64,000 bases of DNA from Candidatus Latescibacterota bacterium (GTDB taxonomy: Bacteria; JAAXHH01). The translations under genes were made by a program, and so were the position numbers. Below are positions 35,870-44,306 of this stretch, piece by piece. The stretch spans positions 2,243,045 to 2,307,044 of the forward strand of contig JAJEAN010000007.1 of the NCBI GenBank assembly GCA_022822725.1. The letters are read 5' to 3'. The notes beneath the pieces were generated by a model, which saw only the letters and a program-made list of their open reading frames with translations, was not told the origin of the DNA and did no database searches. The first letter of the stretch is position 1, and the number at the start of each line of letters is the position of its first letter.

Positions 35870-36409
35870 ATGCCTTCCCGCCACGCCCCGCTGCCGATAC
35901 GGGTGCCGATCATGCGATATGGTTTTTCGTTGAGCATACCGATCCGGGTTACGACGATAGTGCTGTGTCTCCTGTTCGGCATGTATGCGACAGGCTGTGC
36001 GTGGCTGCTCGGGAAACGGGCACCCGCCGCGGCGCCTCCGGCGCCTCAACCCAAAGCACAGGAGCGCGAAGACGACATCTCACGGTCCGGTGAAGCGTTG
36101 GCGGGTGATCCGGCCGAACCGGCTTCCGAACCATCCGCCCCGGTCCCTGTGGCGGAACCCACCTGGGGATACAGAGTCCAGCTTTACTCGTTTACAGGCA
36201 GCGAAAGGGCCGAAGCCGCGCTGCAGCAGGTGAAGCGAACGCTGGCGGAATGGTCGTACGGCGTCTACCTGGTGGAAGAATCCAACAGCTTCAAGGTGCG
36301 TGTGGGCAACTTCATGGAAAAGGCCGATGCCGACATCTTGCGCGACTGGTTGAGAAAGAGAGGTTTTGTCGATGCCTGGACGGCAAGGACCCTGATTCAG
36401 ACACGCTGA
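35870..36409 (+). CDS. SPOR-domain lipoprotein
   Basis: A protein of up to 179 aa. A hydrophobic stretch TTIVLCLLFGMYATGC ends in a lipobox-like Cys, then a Pro/Ala-rich linker, then a SPOR-type domain (WGYRVQLYSFTGSERAEAAL to FKVRVGNFMEKADADILRDWL). SPOR domains bind denuded septal peptidoglycan. Neither candidate start (35870, or the ATG at 35912 that gives a more typical signal peptide) has a clear Shine-Dalgarno; I list the longer one. Not overlapping the aminotransferase gene that follows. Confidence 0.75.
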   Translation: MPSRHAPLPIRVPIMRYGFSLSIPIRVTTIVLCLLFGMYATGCAWLLGKRAPAAAPPAPQPKAQEREDDISRSGEALAGDPAEPASEPSAPVPVAEPTWGYRVQLYSFTGSERAEAALQQVKRTLAEWSYGVYLVEESNSFKVRVGNFMEKADADILRDWLRKRGFVDAWTARTLIQTR

Positions 36410-36474
36410 CCGATAGGTCCCGGCCAGCCGGCGCTCCGGAAGGCAAATCTCCATCCCGAAGGGAACAACACCGC

Positions 36475-37665
36475 ATGCCCCCGCAACATGATACATTCGC
36501 CCCCCTGGACCCCGGCCGGCGCGTCCTCATGGGGCCCGGACCGAGCGACATGCATCCCAGGGTCTACCAGGCCATGGGGGCTCCGCTGACCGGACACCTG
36601 GACCCTTATTTCATCGGGGTCATGGACGATACCAAGGCGCTGCTGCGGTACGTTTTCCAGACCGAAAACGACATGACGCTGGCCGTCTCCGCCACGGGTT
36701 CCGCCGGCATGGAGACCTGCATCTGCAATCTCGTGGAGCCGGGTGACGAGGTACTCATCTTCGTGGGCGGTGTCTTCGGAGACCGCATGGCCCAGATGGC
36801 CGAGCGCCACGGCGGCAGGCTGGTTCGTCTCGAAGGCGAACCGGGGCGGCCGTTCACACCGGAGCAGGTCCGGCAGGCGCTGGATGGATGCCGTCCCAAG
36901 GTCGTGGGCCTCGTGCACGCGGAAACGTCGACAGGCGTGCTGCAACCCCTCGAGGAGATCATCCCCGTCATCCACGAGCACGGCGCCCTCGTCCTGGTCG
37001 ACACCGTGGCCTCCCTGGGCGGAACGCCGGTCGAGGTCGACGCTTGGGGCATCGACGTCTGCTACACCGGCAGCCAGAAATGCCTGAGCGCCCCGCCGGG
37101 CCTGGCGCCCCTCACGGTCAATGACCGCGCGCTCGAGGTCATTGCCGCACGAAAGACACCGGTTGACAACTGGTACATGGACCTCTCCCTGATCAACGCG
37201 TACTGGGACGGCGAGCGGACCTATCACCATACCGCGCCGGTGAGCCTGTTCTACGCCTTGCGGGAAGCCCTCCTGCTCATCCACGAGGAGGGGCTGGAGA
37301 ACGGCCACCGGCGGCATGCGCTGAACTACGAGGCGTTCAGGGCCGGGATCGACGCCATGGAACTCGCGTTCTTCGTCGACCCCCGGCACCGCGCCCCGAC
37401 CATCAACCCCGTCCTGGCCCCGGAAGGGATCGACGAGGCCGGTGTGCGGAGCCGCCTGCTGAAAGACTTCGGACTCGAACTCGGTGGCGGCCTCGGTGCG
37501 TTGAAGGGAAAGGCCTGGCGCGTGGGGCTCATGGGCCAGTCTTCGCAACACGATCACGTCATCCTGTGCCTGGGCGCCCTCGAACAGGCCCTGCGCGCGG
37601 AAGGCCACGAACTCGCCGGAAGCGGTGTGGCGGCGGCCAGTGCCGTATATGCCGAGGAGGAATAA
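36475..37665 (+). CDS. Class V aminotransferase, alanine-glyoxylate/serine-pyruvate type
   Basis: A 396-aa PLP enzyme. GPGPSDMHPRV (20-30), the ATGSAGMET phosphate-binding loop (73-81), D176 in LVDTVAS and K202 in TGSQKCLSAPPG identify the alanine:glyoxylate aminotransferase branch of class V enzymes. It would move amino groups from Ala or Ser to glyoxylate. The ATG at 36475 has GAAGGGA ten bases upstream; the ORF extends further 5' without a start signal. Followed by a cupin gene with GAGGAGG as its ribosome-binding site, so a two-gene operon. Confidence 0.88.
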   Translation: MPPQHDTFAPLDPGRRVLMGPGPSDMHPRVYQAMGAPLTGHLDPYFIGVMDDTKALLRYVFQTENDMTLAVSATGSAGMETCICNLVEPGDEVLIFVGGVFGDRMAQMAERHGGRLVRLEGEPGRPFTPEQVRQALDGCRPKVVGLVHAETSTGVLQPLEEIIPVIHEHGALVLVDTVASLGGTPVEVDAWGIDVCYTGSQKCLSAPPGLAPLTVNDRALEVIAARKTPVDNWYMDLSLINAYWDGERTYHHTAPVSLFYALREALLLIHEEGLENGHRRHALNYEAFRAGIDAMELAFFVDPRHRAPTINPVLAPEGIDEAGVRSRLLKDFGLELGGGLGALKGKAWRVGLMGQSSQHDHVILCLGALEQALRAEGHELAGSGVAAASAVYAEEE

Positions 37666-37989
37666 ATGTATTTTGTCGAAGAGGAAAGCATGTCCAGAAA
37701 GTCCATCGCCCCGGGCGTCAGCATCGCCGTGGCCGGAGGCGACAAGGCCCAGATGTCCTTCGTGACGCTCACGCCGGGGTCCCAGGTACCCATGCACGAC
37801 CATCCCCACGAACAGCTGGGCATCGTGCTGGAAGGTGAATTCGTCATGGTCATCGGCGGGGAAAGCCGGACCATCCGGACGGGCGACAAGTACGTGATTC
37901 CCGGCGGGGTCCAGCACGGCGTGACCGAAGTCATGACCCGATCCGTCGCCCTGGACATCTTCAGCCCGCCCCGGGAGGATTACGCCTAA
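37666..37989 (+). CDS. Small cupin-domain protein
   Basis: A 107-aa single-domain cupin. VPMHDHPHEQLGIVLEGEF gives the first cupin motif with metal-binding His residues, and the second is GDKYVIPGGVQHGV. Starts directly after the aminotransferase stop. Small cupins may be enzymes or binding modules; no substrate can be assigned. Confidence 0.8.
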   Translation: MYFVEEESMSRKSIAPGVSIAVAGGDKAQMSFVTLTPGSQVPMHDHPHEQLGIVLEGEFVMVIGGESRTIRTGDKYVIPGGVQHGVTEVMTRSVALDIFSPPREDYA

Positions 37990-38065
37990 ACGAGAGAGAC
38001 CGCGTCCGCGCCGATTAACCGGCGAGACCCGCCGCGGCCAGTATCCAACCAGTCAGGAGTCTTCC

Positions 38066-38815
38066 ATGTCCGACGCTTTACCCCAAGACCGGCCCGTACA
38101 ACTCTGGAAAATGACCCGCAGGCAGTTCCGAGAGGGGATCTACGACGGCAACCTCAAGGGAGCGATCATTCCCACGGGCAGTACCGAACAGCACAACGAG
38201 CACCTGGAGATGTCCCACGACACCGCCAGTGCCGTCCACGTGTCCGAACGCGCCGCGCAGGCACTCTATCCCGAGGTCGTGGTCACCACGCCGCTGGCCA
38301 TCGGCGTGTCGGAGCACTGGATGGACCACAAGGGAACGCTGACGACCCGGCCCGAGATCTTCACGGAACTCCTCTACGACGTGGCCGACAGTATGAAGAG
38401 GGGCGGGATCAACCATATCCTGGCCGTCAACGGCCATGCCGGGAACGCCGGCCCCGTCAACGCCGTGCTGGAAGACATCCAGTCCCGGCTGGGCGTGAAT
38501 TTCGCCTTCTGCAGCTACTGGGAATCCTATACCCCGGAAATCGTCCGGAAGTACATGGCATCGAACAACTGTCCCGGCCACGCCAGCGAGTTCGAGACCT
38601 CATTCGCCTACGCGGCCTTTCCAGGACATATCCACTGGGAAGGCGTCGACTACGACTCGGCCAGGCTGACCATCTCCGAGGCCGACCGGGCAGCCCAGGA
38701 CCGGGACTTCCACCACGAGGCCAAACTCGCCGACGCCGTGAAGGGACAGGGTATGATCGACGTGGCGGTCGAGTGGGTCGCGGCCAGGATGAAGGCGATG
38801 ATCGAGGGCGCCTGA
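38066..38815 (+). CDS. Creatininase-family amidohydrolase
   Basis: A 249-aa enzyme. IIPTGSTEQHNEHLEMSHDT (residues 34-53) carries the metal-binding Glu/His/Asp set of creatininase-family proteins, and INHILAVNGHAGNAG is the second conserved block. Members hydrolyse cyclic amides such as creatinine or related N-formyl-type substrates; the specific substrate here is unknown. AGGAG is seven bases before the ATG. Followed directly by an amino-acid ABC transporter operon, so it may supply or process an imported nitrogen compound. Confidence 0.85.
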   Translation: MSDALPQDRPVQLWKMTRRQFREGIYDGNLKGAIIPTGSTEQHNEHLEMSHDTASAVHVSERAAQALYPEVVVTTPLAIGVSEHWMDHKGTLTTRPEIFTELLYDVADSMKRGGINHILAVNGHAGNAGPVNAVLEDIQSRLGVNFAFCSYWESYTPEIVRKYMASNNCPGHASEFETSFAYAAFPGHIHWEGVDYDSARLTISEADRAAQDRDFHHEAKLADAVKGQGMIDVAVEWVAARMKAMIEGA

Positions 38816-38878
38816 TCCGTGTCTGACGATACCCAATCCGTGCCTGACGATACCCAAACCGTGCCTGGCGATGCCCCA
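38816..38878. repeat. 21-bp tandem repeat at the start of the ABC ATPase gene
   Basis: Three 21-bp units, TCCGTGTCTGACGATACCCAA and two variants, begin at the base after the creatininase stop. Each contains an in-frame GTG, so any of the three could serve as a start, giving a variable N-terminus (SDDTQSVPDDTQTVPGD). Confidence 0.85.
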
Positions 38879-39622
38879 TCCATTATCGCGTTCGATGGCG
38901 TAAGCAAGTGGTTCGGGACGTTCCAGGTGCTCCGGGACGTGGATCTGAGCATCGGCGCAGGCGAGTGCGTCGTCATCTGCGGTCCGTCCGGATCGGGCAA
39001 GTCCACGCTGATCCGCTGCATCAACCGGCTGGAGTCGCACGACCGGGGCGCCGTCCGGGTCCACGGCGTCCCGCTGGGACCGGGCGAGCAGCTACCCCGC
39101 GAACTGCGCGGGAAGATCGGCATGGTGTTCCAGAGCTTCAACCTGTTCCCCCACATGACCGTCCTCCGGAACCTCGCCCTCGCCCCCATGCGCAATCTCG
39201 GGATGGATAAGGAAAAGGCGGAAGAAACCGCCCTGTCCTATCTCGAGCGCGTGCATATCGGGGACCAGGCCGAAAAATACCCCGACCAGCTCTCCGGCGG
39301 GCAGCAGCAACGCGTGGCGATCGCCCGTGCGCTGTGCATGCAGCCCGATATCCTGCTCTTCGACGAACCCACGTCGTCGCTCGATCCGGAGATGATCCGG
39401 GAGGTCCTCGACGTGATCTTCGAACTCACGGACAGCGGCATCACCATGGTCTGCGTGACCCACGAAATGGGCTTCGCCCGAAAGGTGTCCGACCGGGTCG
39501 TCTTCATGGACCACGGCGAGATCGTCGAAAGCGCCGCGCCGGACACGTTCTTCGATGCGCCCAGGGAAGAGCGGACCCGGGCCTTCCTCAACCAGATCCT
39601 CCATTACGAGGCTTCGGCGTGA
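38819..39622 (+). CDS. Polar amino-acid ABC transporter ATPase (GlnQ/HisP family)
   Basis: A 267-aa ATPase. Walker A GPSGSGKST (55-63), Q-loop FQSFNLFPHMTVLRNL, signature LSGGQQQRVAIARAL (158-172), Walker B ILLFDEPTSSLDP (178-190) and the H-loop THEMGFAR are all intact. It powers import together with the two permeases that follow by overlap. The first 18 residues are a repeat-derived, acidic extension not seen in typical GlnQ. The start GTG at 38819 lies in the first repeat unit; later GTGs at 38840 or 38861 are equally possible. Confidence 0.92.
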   Translation: MSDDTQSVPDDTQTVPGDAPSIIAFDGVSKWFGTFQVLRDVDLSIGAGECVVICGPSGSGKSTLIRCINRLESHDRGAVRVHGVPLGPGEQLPRELRGKIGMVFQSFNLFPHMTVLRNLALAPMRNLGMDKEKAEETALSYLERVHIGDQAEKYPDQLSGGQQQRVAIARALCMQPDILLFDEPTSSLDPEMIREVLDVIFELTDSGITMVCVTHEMGFARKVSDRVVFMDHGEIVESAAPDTFFDAPREERTRAFLNQILHYEASA

Positions 39623-40416
39623 TCGGGCTATTCCGCAGGCCGTGGGTCAGGAGTGCGTTGACGAACTGGGTACAGCCGGCGGCCATCGCCGGCATCCTGG
39701 TCTTCGCGGTCGTACGCGGCGCCGAGAACATCAATTACCGGTGGCAGTGGTACCGGGTCGACGAATTCCTGTTCACGACCGAAAACGGCACCTGGGCCGC
39801 CGGCCCGCTGGTCCAGGGCCTGTTCGTCACCCTCGAAATATCCGTCCTCAGCCTCATCCTGACCCTCGTCATCGGGCTCGCGACCGCGCTCCTGCGGCTG
39901 TCTTCCTCCGTTGTCGGGCGCGGACTCGCCCGCGGGTACCTGGAGCTGATCCGCAATACCCCCCTGTTGATCCAGCTCTACGTGATGTACTTCGTGCTCG
40001 GTCCGATCCTCGGCTGGGGACAGACCACGACGGCCATCGCGTGTCTCGCCGCGTTCCAGGGCGCTTACACGTCCGAGATCTTCCGCGCCGGCCTGCGCGC
40101 CATCCCCCGGGGTCAGGTCGAGGCGGGGGAGAGCCTGGGACTGAAGCGACTCGACAACTACCGGTACGTCATCCTGCCGCAGGTGCTCCGGAACATGCTG
40201 CCGCCGCTCACCAACGAGGCGGTATCGCTCGTGAAGAACTCCTCCATCGTCAGCGTCATCGCCATCTTCGACCTGACGACGCAGGGCCGGAACCTCATCG
40301 CGGATACCTTTCTGACTTTCGAGATCTGGCTGACCGTGGCCGCGATCTACCTGGCCGTGACCCTGGCGCTGTCCACCGCTGCGGCCATGGCCGAACGACG
40401 CAGGGCGGGGGCGTGA
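39619..40416 (+). CDS. Amino-acid ABC transporter permease (HisM/GlnP type), first subunit
   Basis: A 265-aa permease. GTG start overlapping the ATPase stop as GTGA. Segments such as ISVLSLILTLVIGLATALLRL and an EAA-type loop EAGESLGLKRLDNYRYVILPQ identify the polar-amino-acid permease family. It pairs with the next gene as a heterodimer. A frame extending back to 39334 is a shadow of the ATPase. Confidence 0.9.
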   Translation: MIGLFRRPWVRSALTNWVQPAAIAGILVFAVVRGAENINYRWQWYRVDEFLFTTENGTWAAGPLVQGLFVTLEISVLSLILTLVIGLATALLRLSSSVVGRGLARGYLELIRNTPLLIQLYVMYFVLGPILGWGQTTTAIACLAAFQGAYTSEIFRAGLRAIPRGQVEAGESLGLKRLDNYRYVILPQVLRNMLPPLTNEAVSLVKNSSIVSVIAIFDLTTQGRNLIADTFLTFEIWLTVAAIYLAVTLALSTAAAMAERRRAGA

Positions 40417-41450
40417 TGTCGACGACCGGACGCGACGGCAGGCGTGAAATCAAGGGCGACGGCACGCGCGACAACGGGCGCGGCGGCACACGCGACAACG
40501 GGCGCGGCGGCACACGCGACAACGGACGCGGCGGCACACGCGACAACGGGCGCGGCGGCACACGCGAATCGAGGTGGCGATTCCGGCTCACCCGGCTGGA
40601 CGGGATACTGCTGGTCGGTTTGGTCGCGGCGGCTTGCTGGATATGGTACCGTTCGGCCATCGGCGTGGCATACCGCTGGGACTGGCCCCAGGCGCTTTCG
40701 ACCGTCTTTGCCACGGGCGACGCCGGCGAAACGCCCTTCTTCCAGACGGGGATCTACGCGACCCTGCGGCTCAGCCTCTGGGGAGCGGTACTGGCCAGCA
40801 TACTGGGCGTTCTGATCGGTGTGGGTAGATACGCCGGCGTGCGCGCGCTGCGCATGTTCTGCGGGACCTACATCCAGATCCTGCGCAACATCCCGCCCCT
40901 GGTGTTCATCTTCATCTTCTACTTCTTCATCAGCAGCCAGCTGATGCCCCTGCTGGGCCTGGACGCCCTGTTCAACCGGCCCGCGGAGGAAGCGACCGGA
41001 TGGCAGCGCTTCCTCTTCGGCCCCCCGGCGCTCTGGGAGAACCTGATCTCCGGCGTGCTGTGCATATCCTTCATCAGCGCCGCGTACATCGCCGAAGTCG
41101 TCCGCGCCGGCCTGGCCGCCATTCCCCGCGGCCAGTGGGAGGCCGGGGAAAGCCTGGGCATACCGGTCCTGGACCGCTACCGGTTCGTCATCTTTCCCCA
41201 GGCGCTGGCCCGCATCGCGCCGCCGCTGACGGGGCAGTACATCTCCCTGGTGAAGGATTCGTCCATCGTCTCGCTCATCTCCGTCCAGGAACTGACTTTC
41301 GTTGGCTCGGAAATCGCCAATTCGAGCGGGCTGCTCTTCGAGGTGTGGCTGCTGGTGGCCTTCGTCTACTTCCTGCTGTGCCTGTCCCTGTCCATCCTGC
41401 TCAGACAGGTGGAACGGCGCATGACCCGGCACTTTCACCAGTTCGCGTAG
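40416..41450 (+). CDS. Amino-acid ABC transporter permease, second subunit, with repeat-bearing N-terminus
   Basis: A 344-aa permease starting at ATG 40416, overlapping the previous stop by one base. Residues 16-50 are an octapeptide repeat, TRDNGRGG in four copies plus a partial, before the first helix (GILLVGLVAAACWIW). The core has EAGESLGIPVLDRYRFVIFPQ, the EAA loop, and a typical permease topology with an extra periplasmic segment (about residues 175-200). No periplasmic binding protein gene is found in the window. The hydrophilic basic extension is cytoplasmic by the positive-inside rule. Confidence 0.88.
   Translation: MSTTGRDGRREIKGDGTRDNGRGGTRDNGRGGTRDNGRGGTRDNGRGGTRESRWRFRLTRLDGILLVGLVAAACWIWYRSAIGVAYRWDWPQALSTVFATGDAGETPFFQTGIYATLRLSLWGAVLASILGVLIGVGRYAGVRALRMFCGTYIQILRNIPPLVFIFIFYFFISSQLMPLLGLDALFNRPAEEATGWQRFLFGPPALWENLISGVLCISFISAAYIAEVVRAGLAAIPRGQWEAGESLGIPVLDRYRFVIFPQALARIAPPLTGQYISLVKDSSIVSLISVQELTFVGSEIANSSGLLFEVWLLVAFVYFLLCLSLSILLRQVERRMTRHFHQFA
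40461..40571. repeat. 24-bp in-frame tandem repeat within the permease gene
   Basis: Four near-identical 24-bp units (GGCACACGCGACAACGGGCG plus CGGC) and a partial fifth encode TRDNGRGG repeats. Differences between units are two single bases, so the expansion is recent. Confidence 0.9.
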
Positions 41451-41456
41451 GCAAGT

Positions 41457-42809
41457 CTACCGGCGCCGGTTTTCCGCGTCGATCCCTCCGCGCAACGGAT
41501 CGAAAACCTTCTTAACCGTTTCGAACTGGACCTCGACGGTCGAGGGCCGGCCGAGTAACCGGTCGCTCAGCATGCGCGCCGCCACCGTGGCGTAGGCATT
41601 GCCCCGGCCCGTGAATCCGGCGACGATGTGGACGCCCGGCGTTTCCGTCTCGCCGACGAAGGGGCTGCTGTCGTAGGAGAAGCCCATGACACCGCCCCAG
41701 CGGTGGGAGCGGTCGAGATTGGCCAGGTGGGGGAAGGCGCCGTTGAACGCCCGGTCGTTCGTCCGCTGCACCGCCCGCGTGGGACGCTCCTTGTACCCCC
41801 GGTACGTCCGGACCGGCTGACCCGACCGGCTTCGGCGGCGCAGGAAGTGGAATCCCCGCTCGGCGCGGATGTGGTGGTTCCGGCCCCCGCCGAATAGCAG
41901 TCGTCCGCCCTCCCCGGGCCCGTCGTGCAACTGACGCCAGAATTCCCAGCCATCGTTGGCATAGAAGACGCCGTTGAACAGCCGTTCGGAAACGGGTTCC
42001 GTCGTGAAGACCTGCCCCCGGTGGGGGATGATGCGCCGCTCGTACCGAGCATCGAGTTGCGGCGTATAGGCGTTCATCCCGAGGAGCACGTGCTGTGTCC
42101 GGATCCTTCCATTCGGTGTATGCACGAGTAGGCCGCGGTCTCTCCGCTCGACCCCGGTGACCGCCGTGTTTTCGAAGAACTGGACGCCCAGCCCCCGCGC
42201 GGCAGACGCGAGACCGCGCACGTACTTGACCGGGTGGAGTTCGCCGTCGAACCTGTTCCACAGCGCGCCGGCGAACAACGGGCTGCGCTTGAGCCCGTAA
42301 AGCTCCTCCTCGTCCAGATACCCGACGTCGAATCCGTCCTCCTGGAGCAAGTGGTACGATTGGACGATCCGTTCCAGCGGCTCCTTGTGAGAACCGCGGT
42401 CCGGCCGCTTCATCGCCACCACGTAGCTGCCTTGCCGGTAGTAGTCGCATTGTATGGCGTACTTCCTCATAAGACCGGCCATGAGACCGTGGTTCTCCAG
42501 GGCGATCATCCACGCCTCCCGGGCCAGCTTCCTGCCGTCCGCACCGTACAGGTCCGTCAATTCCTCCACGGCCTCGACGTAGTACTCGTGCGTCCCGGCC
42601 AGCATGAACCCGCCGTTGCGGCCCGTCGCGCCCGAGGCGATCTCGCGCCGCTCGAGTACCGCCACGCTTGCGCCGCCTTCGGCCAGGAACAGGGCGCCGG
42701 TCACGCCCGTTACGCCGCCGCCGATCACGACGACGTCCACGTCCAGGTCCCCGGCCAGGGGATCGGAGGGTGTGTAGGGCCTGTCCAGCCAGTAGGAGTC
42801 ACGGATCAT
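41457..42809 (-). CDS. FAD-dependent amine/amino-acid oxidoreductase (DAO family)
   Basis: A 450-aa flavoprotein. DVVVIGGGVTGVTGALFLAE (residues 24-43) is the FAD-binding Rossmann motif, RREIASGATGRNGGFM follows, and the C-terminal GVHIVAGFTGRGNAYATVAA closes the FAD site. It resembles gamma-glutamylputrescine oxidase and related enzymes that oxidise secondary amines, releasing aldehyde, amine and peroxide. It converges on the ABC operon with only six bases between; transported amino compounds may be its substrates. No covalent-FAD signature is obvious. Confidence 0.85.
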   Translation of the reverse strand: MIRDSYWLDRPYTPSDPLAGDLDVDVVVIGGGVTGVTGALFLAEGGASVAVLERREIASGATGRNGGFMLAGTHEYYVEAVEELTDLYGADGRKLAREAWMIALENHGLMAGLMRKYAIQCDYYRQGSYVVAMKRPDRGSHKEPLERIVQSYHLLQEDGFDVGYLDEEELYGLKRSPLFAGALWNRFDGELHPVKYVRGLASAARGLGVQFFENTAVTGVERRDRGLLVHTPNGRIRTQHVLLGMNAYTPQLDARYERRIIPHRGQVFTTEPVSERLFNGVFYANDGWEFWRQLHDGPGEGGRLLFGGGRNHHIRAERGFHFLRRRSRSGQPVRTYRGYKERPTRAVQRTNDRAFNGAFPHLANLDRSHRWGGVMGFSYDSSPFVGETETPGVHIVAGFTGRGNAYATVAARMLSDRLLGRPSTVEVQFETVKKVFDPLRGGIDAENRRR

Positions 42810-42948
42810 GGGGAGGTTTCCCGGGTCACGAATGTCGCTTTGGCGAATGATCGATACAGGTTAAAAAGAACGATCATCGACGAGGTTTTAGGAGCGAACT
42901 CCGACTGTTACAGAATAAGGCGTAGATAACTACTGCGTCAAGGTACTC

Positions 42949-43260
42949 ATGCCGTGTATGAACCGCTTGCCTCTTGACCGAAATGGAGCGTACAAGTTGC
43001 CCATAAAACCATGGATGGACGTGACAATCAGGGCCGCGATGATCGGTGCCGGCGTAATGGTATACCTGGACCTGAAGGCCGAAGTCAGGTCCGTACGGGT
43101 TGACCTGAATGACCGGATCGAAAGGGTGAATGACCGGATCGAAAGGGTGGAAGCCAAGTTGGACAGGGTGGAAACCAAGGTCGACGAAGTACGGGGATAT
43201 CTCAAATTTGACCTGGCCACGCCGAACGATAATTCTGCTCCCGGAGACAGGTCACAATAG
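42949..43260 (+). CDS. Small membrane-anchored coiled-coil protein with heptad duplications
   Basis: A 103-aa protein. A weak hydrophobic segment at residues 24-42 (VTIRAAMIGAGVMVYLDL) is followed by a coiled coil made of seven-residue units: NDRIERV twice exactly, then EAKLDRV and ETKVDEV. AAGG six bases before the ATG at 42949. Similar in plan to the small protein at 58718-58924. Function unknown. Confidence 0.6.
   Translation: MPCMNRLPLDRNGAYKLPIKPWMDVTIRAAMIGAGVMVYLDLKAEVRSVRVDLNDRIERVNDRIERVEAKLDRVETKVDEVRGYLKFDLATPNDNSAPGDRSQ
43108..43191. repeat. 21-bp heptad-encoding tandem repeat
   Basis: Two exact 21-bp copies (43108-43128, 43129-43149) and two diverged ones encode coiled-coil heptads. 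The unit length equals one heptad, so copy changes lengthen the coil without breaking its register. Confidence 0.88.
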
Positions 43261-43313
43261 CGTCCCCATGTGTTAGATTCCCGGTATCGCGTAAGTTCTG
43301 CGACAACCCCGTC

Positions 43314-44213
43314 CTAGACCTCCAGCACTGCCGCCAGCGTCTCCCCTTCGTGCACGCGGTTGAAGGTGCGCAGGACCAGCACGTGACCGGACTGCGTGGA
43401 CACGATCTCCTCCCTCCGTTCACCCAGCAGGTCGGTGACCACGCCAAAAACGTCTCCCGGTTCCACGTGATCCATCAGCTCTACCCAGGGCTCGAAGAAT
43501 CCTGAAAAGGGCGACGGGTAGTTCAGTTGGATGTGGCCCGCCCCTTCCCGGTCGTCCTCCACCGTGTGCCGGATTATCGACGGCGGCTGGACGCGCTCGA
43601 TCATGCCCAGCACGCCCATGACGTTCAGGCAACCCTCGTAGTATGCGTCGACACCCTCCGGATCGCAGTCTCCGGCCCCCATCCATTCCGAGTAGATGGC
43701 GGGTATGCGGGCATCGCGGGCGATGGACAGCGTGCGTCCGTCGTGACCCGCGTACGTACCCCAGACGATCGGCATGTTGAACGCCCGGGCCATTTCCCGC
43801 TGTCGTTCCAGGACGTCCGGGTCGGAATGCAGCATGAATCCCACCGTCGGGTAGAACCTGGATATCAGGCCGCCGCTGTGCAGGTCGATCAGGTAGTCGG
43901 CTTCGCGGATCAGCGCGCTCACCGCGAACGCGACGCGCTCCGTGATGGTGCCGTCTTCCCGGCCGGGACAGGTGCGGGCCAGGTCCAGGCCGTCCTCCGC
44001 GGTCCGCTCGCCGCGCCAGAAAGCCGCCTCGTTGACGACGGGGACCAGGGTCACTGTTCCGCGCAGTTCGTCCGGGTCCAGGGCCTCTTTCAAACGCCGT
44101 ATGGCCCACATGGATTCGAACTCGTCACCGTGAATACCTCCGAGAATGAGCAGTTTCGGGCCGGGTGCCTTACCGGATATGAGGATGGACTTCATCTTGA
44201 CGGGGCCTGACAT
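43314..44213 (-). CDS. Succinylglutamate desuccinylase/aspartoacylase family metallohydrolase
   Basis: A 299-aa zinc hydrolase of the M14-like AstE/ASPA family. LLILGGIHGDEFESMWA (residues 21-37) supplies the zinc His and Glu, and YLIDLHSGG the third ligand; RGTVTLVPVVNEAAF is the usual intermediate block. The C-terminal part forms a beta domain (DHVEPGDVFGVVTDLLG). Members deacylate N-acyl amino acids or related amides. It stands alone on the minus strand, divergent from the PcRGLX-like gene. Confidence 0.87.
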   Translation of the reverse strand: MSGPVKMKSILISGKAPGPKLLILGGIHGDEFESMWAIRRLKEALDPDELRGTVTLVPVVNEAAFWRGERTAEDGLDLARTCPGREDGTITERVAFAVSALIREADYLIDLHSGGLISRFYPTVGFMLHSDPDVLERQREMARAFNMPIVWGTYAGHDGRTLSIARDARIPAIYSEWMGAGDCDPEGVDAYYEGCLNVMGVLGMIERVQPPSIIRHTVEDDREGAGHIQLNYPSPFSGFFEPWVELMDHVEPGDVFGVVTDLLGERREEIVSTQSGHVLVLRTFNRVHEGETLAAVLEV

Positions 44214-44306
44214 GGCCTGCTCCTTGGTTTATATTCCTGATAGAATATATGGTTGCGCCTGATCCGGAGCAAGCGACCCGGACTGGCCAATCAAACCGGA
44301 GAAGTC

